Below are positions 15,882 to 24,654 of a DNA stretch of 64,000 nucleotides, one piece after another. The notes under the pieces are model-generated. The model was not told the origin of the DNA and ran no database searches. It was given only the letters and a program-made list of their open reading frames with translations. The stretch's first letter is position 1. Each line of letters opens with the position of its first letter. The position numbers and the translations under genes are program-made. Source of the stretch: Clostridium sp. (GTDB lineage Bacteria; Bacillota; Clostridia; Lachnospirales; Lachnospiraceae). The stretch spans positions 1 through 64,000 of the forward strand of contig JAMPEW010000011.1 of the NCBI GenBank assembly GCA_023664775.1. Direction: 5' to 3'.

Positions 15882-18062
15882 ATGGGAAGAAGAAATAGGA
15901 AAAGAAACAGAAAACAAAATAAGACAAGAGAAGCGGAAAAAAAGATAATTTCAACGGACAAGGAGGATGTGTCCGTTGATAAAAATAACGATTTGGAAAA
16001 AGAAATTTTATCCGAAATACAGGATAAAAAAAATAACCCTGCCTCCGAGGATAAAAATGAAAAGCGTGACCTGTTGTCTGAAATTGTAGAGGACGTAAAA
16101 AGAGAAGCTGCAAAGACAGGCGAAGAAAGAGCAGATGCAGAAAAGACGTCTGACAGTAAGGACGAAGCAAAGACAGAGGAAGAAAAAGCAGATGCAGAAA
16201 AGACGTCTCCTAGTAAGGAAGAAGCAAAGACAGACGAAGAAAAAGCAGATGCAGAAAAGATGTCTCCTAGTAAGGAAGAAGCAAAGACAGAGGAAGAAAA
16301 AGCAGATGCAGAAAAGACGTCTCCTAGCAAGGAAGAAGCAAAGACAGACGAAGAAAAGGCAGATGCAGAAAAGACGTCTCCTAGCAAGGAAGAAGCAGAA
16401 AAAGATAAGGACGAAAAGGAAAAAACTGATAAAGATAAGAAAAAATCAGGCAAAGATAAGAAAGACAAAAAACATAAGGAAAAGTCTGATAAAGAAAAAG
16501 CGGACGATAAGAAGGAAGAAGCAGAAAAAGAAGATACAAAAAAAGATAAGGACGATAAGGAAGACGCCTCCTCCGATAAAGGAAAGGATGAGGCGGCAGC
16601 AGCAATTGCCCTTGACATGCCGATTCCATATATCGACCCAAGCATTGTAAGATACAAAAAAAAGAAAAAAACGGCAAGGATTGCATGGATTGTATCTGTT
16701 TCAGTTGTTGCGGCAGTTTATATTTGCGGCTTTATTGTAAGCAGCATATTTTTCTATGGAAATACAAAGGTCAATGGAATTGATGTATCAGGAATGAAGG
16801 TTACAGAGGCGCAAAAGCTTCTTGTAGATGACATGAACACCTACACCCTTGAAGTTAAATTTTCAAATGGTACGGAAACTGTCAAGGTTGGTGACGGAGG
16901 ACTTTCCCTTGCCCTTGCCCAGTCTATGAAGGATATTAAGAAAAAACAGCAGCCATACTTGTGGTTTATGCATTTTGGTAAAACCTATGAGTATGATGTT
17001 AAATTTATTGCCTCCTTTAATGAAAGTGAAATGAGTGAATTTTTAATGTCATATGATGCCATGAAAAAGGAAAATATGACAAAATCAAAAAATGCCACGG
17101 TGGATATGTCTTCGGGTGTGGCACAGATTATTCCTGATGAAACAGGCACAGTGCTTGATACGGACAGTGTATGTGACGTCGTGAGCAAGGCGCTTGAAAA
17201 TGGCGACACCTTGGTTGATATAGCCGAGGCTGGCTGTTATGTTGAGGCGGACATTCAGTCGGACTCGCCTTCCATTGTAAATGGCTACAGTGCTGCCGAG
17301 GAATTTCTTTCCATAGATGCAGTATATGATTTTGCAGGCTACAAAATTTCAATTCCAAAGGAAGAGCTTGCAGCTATGGCATATTTGGATGGAAACGGAA
17401 ACTTAAAAATTTCCAAGGATAAGGTATATGCATATGCGGCAAAATTTGCCGAGCAGTATACGACTGCAGGGACGGAACGGAGGTTTAAAACCCATGATGG
17501 CGACATTATAGGAATTTACGGTAAAAACTACGGTTGGATTATCGATGAGGAAAAAGAGGCAGAGGAGCTTTATGAGCTGATATGCAAAAAGGAAAGCTTC
17601 ACAAAGGAGCCTGCCTGTAAAAAGACAGGCTATGCCATGGGTGAAATGAACGATATTGGAGATACATATATTGAAATTGACCTTACCAATCAGCATCTTT
17701 ATTATTATGTTGATGGCAAATTGGTGTTGGATAATGATATTGTAAGCGGATGGCTGTATAACCCAAATAACTACAAAACCCCAGGCGGGCTGTTTGGCAT
17801 GGATAACAAGGCGTACAAGGTTGACTTGGTGGGTGAAAATTACAGGACGCCTGTAAATTACTGGATGGGCTTTAACGGTGGAATTGGAATCCATGATGCT
17901 ACTTGGAGAAGCCGTTTTGGTGGGGATATATACAAATATGACGGCTCCCACGGCTGTATCAATCTTCCGCTTAGCTTTGCCGCACAGGTATATGAGATAG
18001 CAGAGCCCGGAATGCCGGTTCTTTGCTATTGGCTTGATGAGGTAACCTTTTACAGCGAATAA
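15882..18062 (+). CDS. L,D-transpeptidase (YkuD) with repetitive charged N-terminus
   Basis: A 726-residue cell-wall cross-linking enzyme. Roughly residues 1-245 are cytoplasmic and extremely charged, including five tandem 19-residue units (see the repeat entry). A single membrane helix follows (ARIAWIVSVSVVAAVYICGF), then two peptidoglycan-binding-4 type domains, then a C-terminal YkuD domain with the catalytic SHGCINLP motif (Cys692). It should make 3-3 or related cross-links outside the membrane. ATG 15882 follows GGGAGAGGG; ATG 15864, six codons upstream, is also possible. It has its own promoter. The cytoplasmic tail might interact with nucleic acid or other proteins, but nothing proves this. 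Confidence 0.88.
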   Translation: MGRRNRKRNRKQNKTREAEKKIISTDKEDVSVDKNNDLEKEILSEIQDKKNNPASEDKNEKRDLLSEIVEDVKREAAKTGEERADAEKTSDSKDEAKTEEEKADAEKTSPSKEEAKTDEEKADAEKMSPSKEEAKTEEEKADAEKTSPSKEEAKTDEEKADAEKTSPSKEEAEKDKDEKEKTDKDKKKSGKDKKDKKHKEKSDKEKADDKKEEAEKEDTKKDKDDKEDASSDKGKDEAAAAIALDMPIPYIDPSIVRYKKKKKTARIAWIVSVSVVAAVYICGFIVSSIFFYGNTKVNGIDVSGMKVTEAQKLLVDDMNTYTLEVKFSNGTETVKVGDGGLSLALAQSMKDIKKKQQPYLWFMHFGKTYEYDVKFIASFNESEMSEFLMSYDAMKKENMTKSKNATVDMSSGVAQIIPDETGTVLDTDSVCDVVSKALENGDTLVDIAEAGCYVEADIQSDSPSIVNGYSAAEEFLSIDAVYDFAGYKISIPKEELAAMAYLDGNGNLKISKDKVYAYAAKFAEQYTTAGTERRFKTHDGDIIGIYGKNYGWIIDEEKEAEELYELICKKESFTKEPACKKTGYAMGEMNDIGDTYIEIDLTNQHLYYYVDGKLVLDNDIVSGWLYNPNNYKTPGGLFGMDNKAYKVDLVGENYRTPVNYWMGFNGGIGIHDATWRSRFGGDIYKYDGSHGCINLPLSFAAQVYEIAEPGMPVLCYWLDEVTFYSE
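16110..16394 (+). repeat. Five tandem 57-bp repeats inside the L,D-transpeptidase gene
   Basis: Each unit encodes 19 residues of the type AKT(E/D)EEKADAEKTSPSKEE. Copies 2 and 4 carry KTEEE and copies 3 and 5 carry KTDEE, so units 2-5 look like a duplicated 114-bp dimer; copy 1 is more diverged. All copies keep the reading frame. Such arrays change in length easily by slippage or recombination. Confidence 0.92.
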
Positions 18063-18105
18063 AATACACTGAAAAAATACAAGGATAAAACTTATTGGAG
18101 AAGGA

Positions 18106-20526
18106 ATGAACAGAGAATTATTCAGACAATTAATTGAACAAAAGCTTATTTTTCTTGACGGGGCGACAGGAAGCAATCTGATGGAGGCAGGAATGCCTGT
18201 GGGTGTATGTCCTGAAAAATGGATACTTGACCATCCAAAGGAAATAATAAAGCTGCAAAGAAATTATATCAAAGCAGGCAGTAACATCTTGCTTGCACCA
18301 ACCTTTACTGCAAATAGAATTAAGCTTGCAGAATATGGTCTTGAGAACAAAATAGAACAAATAAATAAAGGGCTTGTTTCCTTGTCTAAGAAAGCTGTAG
18401 CCTGTGAGGGCTATCGGGCATATGTGGCAGGAGACATTACAATGACGGGAAAACAGCTTGTCCCTATTGGAGCATTAGAGCTTGAGGAGCTTATTGATGT
18501 ATATAAGGAGCAGGCACGTATTTTATGTGATGCAGGCGTAGACCTTTTTATTGTTGAGACGATGATGAGTGTTGCAGAAGCAAGGGCAGCCCTGATTGCC
18601 ATACGGGAGGTATGCGACCTGCCTGTCATGGTAAGCATGACCTTTAATGAGGACGGAAAAACCCTTTTTGGACAGACGCCGGAATCCTGCGTGGTTATTC
18701 TTCAATCCTTAGGCGCAGATGCAGTGGGAATCAACTGTTCAACGGGACCTGCCGAGATGCTGCCGTTGATTGATAAAATGCTGGAATATGCAAGTGTTCC
18801 TGTTTTTGCAAAGCCAAATAACGGCATGCCCGAGCTTGTTGACGGCAAAACCGTATATACCATGACGCCTGAGGAATTTGCCGAGTATGGAAGAAGGCTT
18901 GTGGATGCAGGCGTAAGCATGATAGGCGGCTGCTGCGGAACCACGCCAAAGCACATTGAGGTTTTAAAAAGAAGCACAAGAGGCGTACATGATACGGAAA
19001 AAGCACCTGTAAAAGCAAGAGTGCTTTCCAGTGCAAGCAAGGTTGTTCCGATTGATTTATCAGGACGCTTCCTGGTAATTGGAGAGCGCATCAATCCGAC
19101 CGGCAAAAAAAAGCTTCAGGAGGAGCTCAGGCAGGGGAAGCTGGATATGGTTGCAGCCTTTGCTGAGGAGCAGGAGGCGTGCGGCGCTGATATCCTTGAT
19201 ATAAATATGGGAACAAATGGTATCAGTGAGCTTGACATGATGAAGCGTGCAATCTATGAGGTGATATCCGTCACAGATTTACCGCTCTGTATCGATTCAA
19301 GCCATATTGATGTTATTGAGGCGGCACTCAGGGTTTATCCGGGACGTGCACTCATTAATTCCATTTCTTATGAGGAAAAAAAATGCAGACCACTTATGAG
19401 GCTTGCAAAAAAATACGGCGCTATGTGTATTCTGCTGCCTCTTTCCGATGAGGGAATACCGGAAACCCTTGAAAAGAAAAAGGAAATCATATATAAGCTT
19501 CTTGAGGCTGCGAAGGAGGAGGGACTTCCGAACGAAAGCCTTGTGATAGACGGACTTGTTGCAACGGTTGGCGCAGACAAGGAGGCGGCAAAGCTTACGC
19601 TTGACACGATAGAATTTTGTAAAAATGAGCTTGGAATACCTACCGTATGCGGACTGTCAAATATTTCCTTCGGGCTTCCTGAGAGAATCAATGTCAACAC
19701 TGCCTTTCTTACCATGGCGATAGCAAAGGGGCTTACCATGGCAATTTGCAATCCGTGTCAGGCACAGCTGATGAATGCTGCATATGCCGCGGACTTACTC
19801 CTTGCAAAGGAGGACTCCGACAACATATATGTGGAGAAGGTTGTTCCCATGTCTCCCGTGGCGGCTTCAAAGGCGGCTGTGGATAAATCTGAAGCAGTAG
19901 AAGGCAGCAAAATTTTTATTGACGTTGTAAAGGGAAATAAAGCCTCCATCATAAATGATGTGGAGGAGGCGCTTGCCAAAGGAGAAAAACCACAGCATAT
20001 CATTGACAACGACCTGATACCTGCCGTAAATCGTGTGGGAGAGCTTTTTGAACAAAAAAAATATTTTCTTCCACAGCTTATTGCAGGGGCAACCGTAATG
20101 GATATGGCGATTGAGCATATCACGCCGCTGCTTAGTGCAAAAAATAAGGGCAAGGAAAAGGGCTGTGTTGTAATAGCCACGGTTGAGGGGGATATTCACG
20201 ATATTGGCAAAAACCTTGTTGTGCTTATGCTTAAAAATTATGGCTACAAGGTCATTGACTTGGGAAAGGATGTTCCGGCTGGCGATATTATTGCGGCGGC
20301 CAAAGAGCATAAGGCACAGATTATCGGTCTTTCTGCACTTATGACAACAACAATGATGAGGATGAAGGATGTTGTTGACCTTGTAAAAAAGCAAAAGCTT
20401 CCGTTTAAGGTCATAATAGGAGGCGCAGTCGTCTCACAAAATTTTGCGGATGAAATAGGCGCAGACGGTTATTCCAAGGATGCCAATGAAGCCGTAAAGC
20501 TGGTGGAGAGACTATTGACAGACTAA
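18106..20526 (+). CDS. metH: Cobalamin-dependent methionine synthase lacking the activation domain
   Basis: An 806-residue enzyme that transfers the methyl group of methyltetrahydrofolate to homocysteine via cobalamin. Domain order: homocysteine-binding domain (about 1-300; zinc ligands in GINCSTGP and GGCCGTTP), pterin-binding domain (about 320-570; LVIGERINPTGKKK), then B12 cap and B12-binding domains (about 590-806; DIHDIGKN with cobalt-ligand His698). It ends after the B12 domain, so the roughly 330-residue AdoMet-dependent reactivation domain of E. coli MetH is missing, as in other Clostridia. A separate protein must reduce inactive cob(II)alamin; the ASKHA protein at 42686 is a candidate. 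It lies 43 bp after the transpeptidase gene. No B12 or SAM riboswitch is visible upstream. Confidence 0.93.
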   Translation: MNRELFRQLIEQKLIFLDGATGSNLMEAGMPVGVCPEKWILDHPKEIIKLQRNYIKAGSNILLAPTFTANRIKLAEYGLENKIEQINKGLVSLSKKAVACEGYRAYVAGDITMTGKQLVPIGALELEELIDVYKEQARILCDAGVDLFIVETMMSVAEARAALIAIREVCDLPVMVSMTFNEDGKTLFGQTPESCVVILQSLGADAVGINCSTGPAEMLPLIDKMLEYASVPVFAKPNNGMPELVDGKTVYTMTPEEFAEYGRRLVDAGVSMIGGCCGTTPKHIEVLKRSTRGVHDTEKAPVKARVLSSASKVVPIDLSGRFLVIGERINPTGKKKLQEELRQGKLDMVAAFAEEQEACGADILDINMGTNGISELDMMKRAIYEVISVTDLPLCIDSSHIDVIEAALRVYPGRALINSISYEEKKCRPLMRLAKKYGAMCILLPLSDEGIPETLEKKKEIIYKLLEAAKEEGLPNESLVIDGLVATVGADKEAAKLTLDTIEFCKNELGIPTVCGLSNISFGLPERINVNTAFLTMAIAKGLTMAICNPCQAQLMNAAYAADLLLAKEDSDNIYVEKVVPMSPVAASKAAVDKSEAVEGSKIFIDVVKGNKASIINDVEEALAKGEKPQHIIDNDLIPAVNRVGELFEQKKYFLPQLIAGATVMDMAIEHITPLLSAKNKGKEKGCVVIATVEGDIHDIGKNLVVLMLKNYGYKVIDLGKDVPAGDIIAAAKEHKAQIIGLSALMTTTMMRMKDVVDLVKKQKLPFKVIIGGAVVSQNFADEIGADGYSKDANEAVKLVERLLTD

Positions 20527-20625
20527 GTTTAAGTGGTTAAAATAAAGCTTAATCAATTTTTCAAAATAAGAAAGCCCTAAACAGAGTATGCTTTTGTTAA
20601 AAGGGGTGAAAGGTGGATACATAAT

Positions 20626-21111
20626 ATGAGAAAGATGGTTTTATCATTGTTGGTTGACAACACGTCAGGCGTTTTAAGCAGAGTATCAGGCATGTTCAGC
20701 CGTAGAGGGTATAATATTGACAGCCTATCCGTGGGTGTGACCGAGAACCCGCAATATTCACGCATGACTGTTGCAGTGAGCGGTGACGACAGAATATTAA
20801 GTCAGATAAAAAAACAGCTTCTAAAGCTTGAGGACGTTATTGCAATCAAGGAGCTAAAGGATGGTGCGTCAGTATGCAGGGAGCTTCTTCTTGTAAAGCT
20901 TAAGGCGACGCTTGATGAGAGACAGCAGATTATTTCACTGACAAACGTATTCAGGGCAAATGTTGTTGATGTGTCCACGGATTCCGTTATGATTGAGATA
21001 ACGGGAAATGTCAATAAAATCGAAGCGTTTATATCGCTTCTTGACGGATTTCAGATCGAGGAGATGGTCCGTACGGGACTTACGGGACTTACAAGAGGAA
21101 ACGGTGAGTAA
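20626..21111 (+). CDS. ilvN: Acetolactate synthase small (regulatory) subunit
   Basis: A 161-residue ACT-domain protein that activates the catalytic acetolactate synthase subunit and gives valine feedback inhibition. The N-terminal ACT domain is clear: LLVDNTSGVLSRVSGMFSRR, then GYNIDSLSVG. The C-terminal domain includes ELLLVKLKAT and the LTGLTRG ending. A site resembling AGGTGG precedes the ATG. The large subunit (ilvB) is not adjacent and must lie elsewhere. ilvC follows 76 bp later, so the two may be co-transcribed. Confidence 0.9.
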   Translation: MRKMVLSLLVDNTSGVLSRVSGMFSRRGYNIDSLSVGVTENPQYSRMTVAVSGDDRILSQIKKQLLKLEDVIAIKELKDGASVCRELLLVKLKATLDERQQIISLTNVFRANVVDVSTDSVMIEITGNVNKIEAFISLLDGFQIEEMVRTGLTGLTRGNGE

Positions 21112-21133
21112 GTCATCCGCTATATACGATGTC

Positions 21134-21151
21134 ATTACTTTCGAAAGTAAT
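21134..21151. promoter_or_regulatory. 18-bp perfect palindrome between ilvN and ilvC
   Basis: ATTACTTTCGAAAGTAAT is a perfect palindrome in the 76-bp gap, about 36 bp upstream of the ilvC start codon. It has no T-run, so it is not a terminator. The symmetry suggests a binding site for a dimeric regulator or an RNA processing hairpin. The role is inferred. Confidence 0.5.
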
Positions 21152-21166
21152 AACTATAAATTTTAA

Positions 21167-22213
<1,047 letters not shown>

Positions 22214-22230
22214 AAAATAATAGTAACCAT

Positions 22231-22280
22231 AAGGGCTGCCGCACGAAGCGAATTTATCCTTGATGCGGCAACCCTTTTTC
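22231..22280 (+). terminator. Rho-independent terminator after ilvC
   Basis: AAGGGCTGCCGCA and TGCGGCAACCCTT form a 13-bp stem with a single C/A mismatch and a 20-nt loop, followed by TTTTT. It ends the ilvN-ilvC unit. Confidence 0.85.
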
Positions 22281-22349
22281 TATTGAAATATTATAATATT
22301 TTTGGTAAAATGTATTCATATTTTTACTAAGCATAGGGGGACATACTAC

Positions 22350-24080
22350 ATGGATGATATGAGAGACAAGATTATGGATAAGGTCAGAGGCAAGGTTAAG
22401 GTGTTTTCTTCCATCAGGACGAGGGTAACGCTGGCACAGATTGTGCTTGTTGCAATTGCAGGACTGATTATTTATTTTACATTTTCCGTCAATGTGGAAA
22501 AATCAATAAAGGATGTAAACAAAAATTATATTGCTGATCTTGCAATCGCCTATGGACAAAGTGTTGACCTTAACATCGAGATGAATGGTCTTGACAAGGC
22601 GCTTTTGCCAGAAACCTTGGAGACAATGCTTGCAGATGTGGGATTGGAAGGTGTTGAAAGCAGCTATATATATGTGGTGTCGCCTGATGGTACAATGCTC
22701 TATCATCCGACTCCTGAAAAAATTGGACAGCCTGTAGAAAATGCAGCCGTAAAGAAGGTTGTGTCGGAAATTTCGGCAGGCAATCAGGTGAAAAATGAGG
22801 TAATACAATATGAATTTAAGGGCGCCCAAAAATATGCAGGCGTGTATGTAAACAGTGAGCAGCAGTATATTCTCGTATGTACCGCAGATGAGGACGAGTT
22901 TCTTTCTGCTGTTAATGATGTGAAGCATGCATCTGTTGTAAGGCTTGTTATCGTGTTTATTATTTCAGTGCTGATAAGCGTTGCCGTAACCACGTTTGTC
23001 ATCATGCCGTTAAACCATATATCAGAGGCTACATTGAAGGCTGCCACCATGGATCTCTCTACAAGTGAGGAGCAGGGACATCTCAATGAACGCCATGATG
23101 AGGTAGGAAGAATCAGCCGTGCCCTTTCCAAGCTCTTGGAGGAAATGACAAGAATTGTGGGAGAAATAAAAGGCAAAAGCGGTAATGTCATGAATGCTGC
23201 TGAAACCTTAAATTCTGACGCAATGGAAACGGCAACAACCATTGAACAGGTGGAAACTGCCGTACATGAAATTGCAGAGGGCGCTTCGTCCCAGGCTGAG
23301 GAAACACAAAAGGCGACTGAAAATGTTATGGTTATGGGCAATATGGTTCTCGAAACCCATGATGAGGTTACGAAGCTTCTTACATATGCAGAGAATATGA
23401 AGGAGTCAACTGATTATGCAAAGAATATACTTACGCAGCTTGGAGAGGTAAACAGAAAGGCTGAAGAATATATTGATGTAATTGCCAATCAGACAAATAC
23501 AACAAATGAATCTGCACTGAGAATCAGCGAGGCTACAAAGCTGATTACCTCCATAGCGGAGGAGACAAACTTGCTTTCCCTGAATGCTTCCATTGAGGCG
23601 GCAAGGGCAGGTGAACAGGGCAGAGGATTTGCCGTTGTTGCCGCTGAGATACAAAAGCTTGCAGAGCAGTCAGACGAATCAGCAAGACGGATAGAGGATA
23701 TTATACAGGTGCTTCTTGCAGATTCTGAGAAGGCGGTTGAGACAATGTATGATGTCAAGGAAATCATACGGGCACAGAGCGAGCAGGTTGAGCAGACAGA
23801 TTCTGCATTTGATCAGATTAATGACGGCGTAAAGCAGTCCATAGAGGGCATTAACCGTATATCTGAAAAATCAGAGCAGCTTGACGAGGCAAGAGTCAAT
23901 GTCGTTGATGTCGTTCAAAACCTTACTGCAATTGCAGAGGAAAATGCGGCAAGCGCACAGGAGACGTCGGCATCCGTTGCAGAGGTTACATCAATTATTG
24001 AGGATATTTCAAGTAAGTCTCAGGAATTAAAGGAGATTGCAAAAGGGCTTGATGAGAGTATGGATATTTTTGTAGTTTAA
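22350..24080 (+). CDS. Methyl-accepting chemotaxis protein
   Basis: A 576-residue chemoreceptor. Two membrane helices (about 30-50 and 190-212) flank an extracellular single Cache-like sensor ([20 protein letters not shown] is characteristic). A HAMP domain follows, then the cytoplasmic signalling domain with the conserved tip [19 protein letters not shown] and [18 protein letters not shown]. It would relay ligand binding to CheA/CheW. ATG 22350 follows AGGGGG; the in-frame TTG at 22302 has no ribosome site. No che gene is adjacent. The ligand is unknown; dCache/sCache domains often bind small organic acids or amino acids. Confidence 0.92.
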   Translation: MDDMRDKIMDKVRGKVKVFSSIRTRVTLAQIVLVAIAGLIIYFTFSVNVEKSIKDVNKNYIADLAIAYGQSVDLNIEMNGLDKALLPETLETMLADVGLEGVESSYIYVVSPDGTMLYHPTPEKIGQPVENAAVKKVVSEISAGNQVKNEVIQYEFKGAQKYAGVYVNSEQQYILVCTADEDEFLSAVNDVKHASVVRLVIVFIISVLISVAVTTFVIMPLNHISEATLKAATMDLSTSEEQGHLNERHDEVGRISRALSKLLEEMTRIVGEIKGKSGNVMNAAETLNSDAMETATTIEQVETAVHEIAEGASSQAEETQKATENVMVMGNMVLETHDEVTKLLTYAENMKESTDYAKNILTQLGEVNRKAEEYIDVIANQTNTTNESALRISEATKLITSIAEETNLLSLNASIEAARAGEQGRGFAVVAAEIQKLAEQSDESARRIEDIIQVLLADSEKAVETMYDVKEIIRAQSEQVEQTDSAFDQINDGVKQSIEGINRISEKSEQLDEARVNVVDVVQNLTAIAEENAASAQETSASVAEVTSIIEDISSKSQELKEIAKGLDESMDIFVV

Positions 24081-24108
24081 ATTATGATGAAGGGGAGAGG
24101 CTTGTAAC

Positions 24109-24654
24109 ATGACATGCTTAGAGGCACAATCGAATATTTTGTCTTTTGTTGAAAAGAATCTTCCTGAAGATAAAAAAATAGAATTTGTTAAGCACATACG
24201 GCATTGCAATGACTGTAAGGAGGAGCTTGAAATATACTATACCCTTATTGTGGGAATGAGAAAGCTTGACAACAATGAGGATATGTCCTTAGATTTTAGA
24301 AACCGCCTTGAAGATGAGCTTAGCAGGATTGAGGCACGGGCGAAAAAGGCAAAGCGGTTCAGAGTGTCAAGCTTTGGAATCGTTTTTACGGCGCTTGTGT
24401 GTATTATGTTTGTGTTCTATGGCAGATGTCTTGCAAAGGTATATGATGTGGAACAATTCCTCATAAAGGAGAGGCAGGGAAATACGTATTTTTATGATAC
24501 GTTTGGTGATGATTTATATTCGTATCACAATGATGTAATTGTGGAAACTGAAAAAGAAGCTATTGTTGTTCCCATTAGCTTTTATGATAAGGTTCATATT
24601 TATAATGTCGTATCTTCTATGGATATTTCTGAATTTGCTGATGGAGGTCTTTAA
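24109..24654 (+). CDS. Membrane protein with N-terminal zinc-finger (anti-sigma-like, zf-HC2)
   Basis: A 181-residue protein. It starts with the zf-HC2-type pattern MTCLEAQSNILSFVE and HIRHCNDCKEEL (Hx3Cx2C), typical of anti-sigma factors that hold an ECF sigma factor at the membrane. A single membrane helix follows (SFGIVFTALVCIMFVFYG) and a short extracytoplasmic domain of about 75 residues. No sigma factor gene is nearby, so the partner is unknown. Its stop overlaps the polA start (TAATG), so the two are translationally coupled. Confidence 0.75.
   Translation: MTCLEAQSNILSFVEKNLPEDKKIEFVKHIRHCNDCKEELEIYYTLIVGMRKLDNNEDMSLDFRNRLEDELSRIEARAKKAKRFRVSSFGIVFTALVCIMFVFYGRCLAKVYDVEQFLIKERQGNTYFYDTFGDDLYSYHNDVIVETEKEAIVVPISFYDKVHIYNVVSSMDISEFADGGL

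Noticed and set aside
16110-16394. Tandem repeats as a CRISPR array
   Set aside because: The units are directly adjacent with no spacers and keep a coding frame, so this is an in-gene repeat.
16135-16650. Alternative + strand frame of Arg/Lys-rich repeats
   Set aside because: It lies out of frame inside the transpeptidase gene and arises from the same 57-bp repeats.
15839-16657. Long Ser/Phe-rich minus-strand frame over the transpeptidase repeats
   Set aside because: It is the mirror of the Glu/Lys-rich repeat coding on the + strand; low-complexity composition and no ribosome site or family match.
20527-20625. T-box or attenuator before ilvN
   Set aside because: No T-box core sequence, antiterminator or T-run hairpin was visible.
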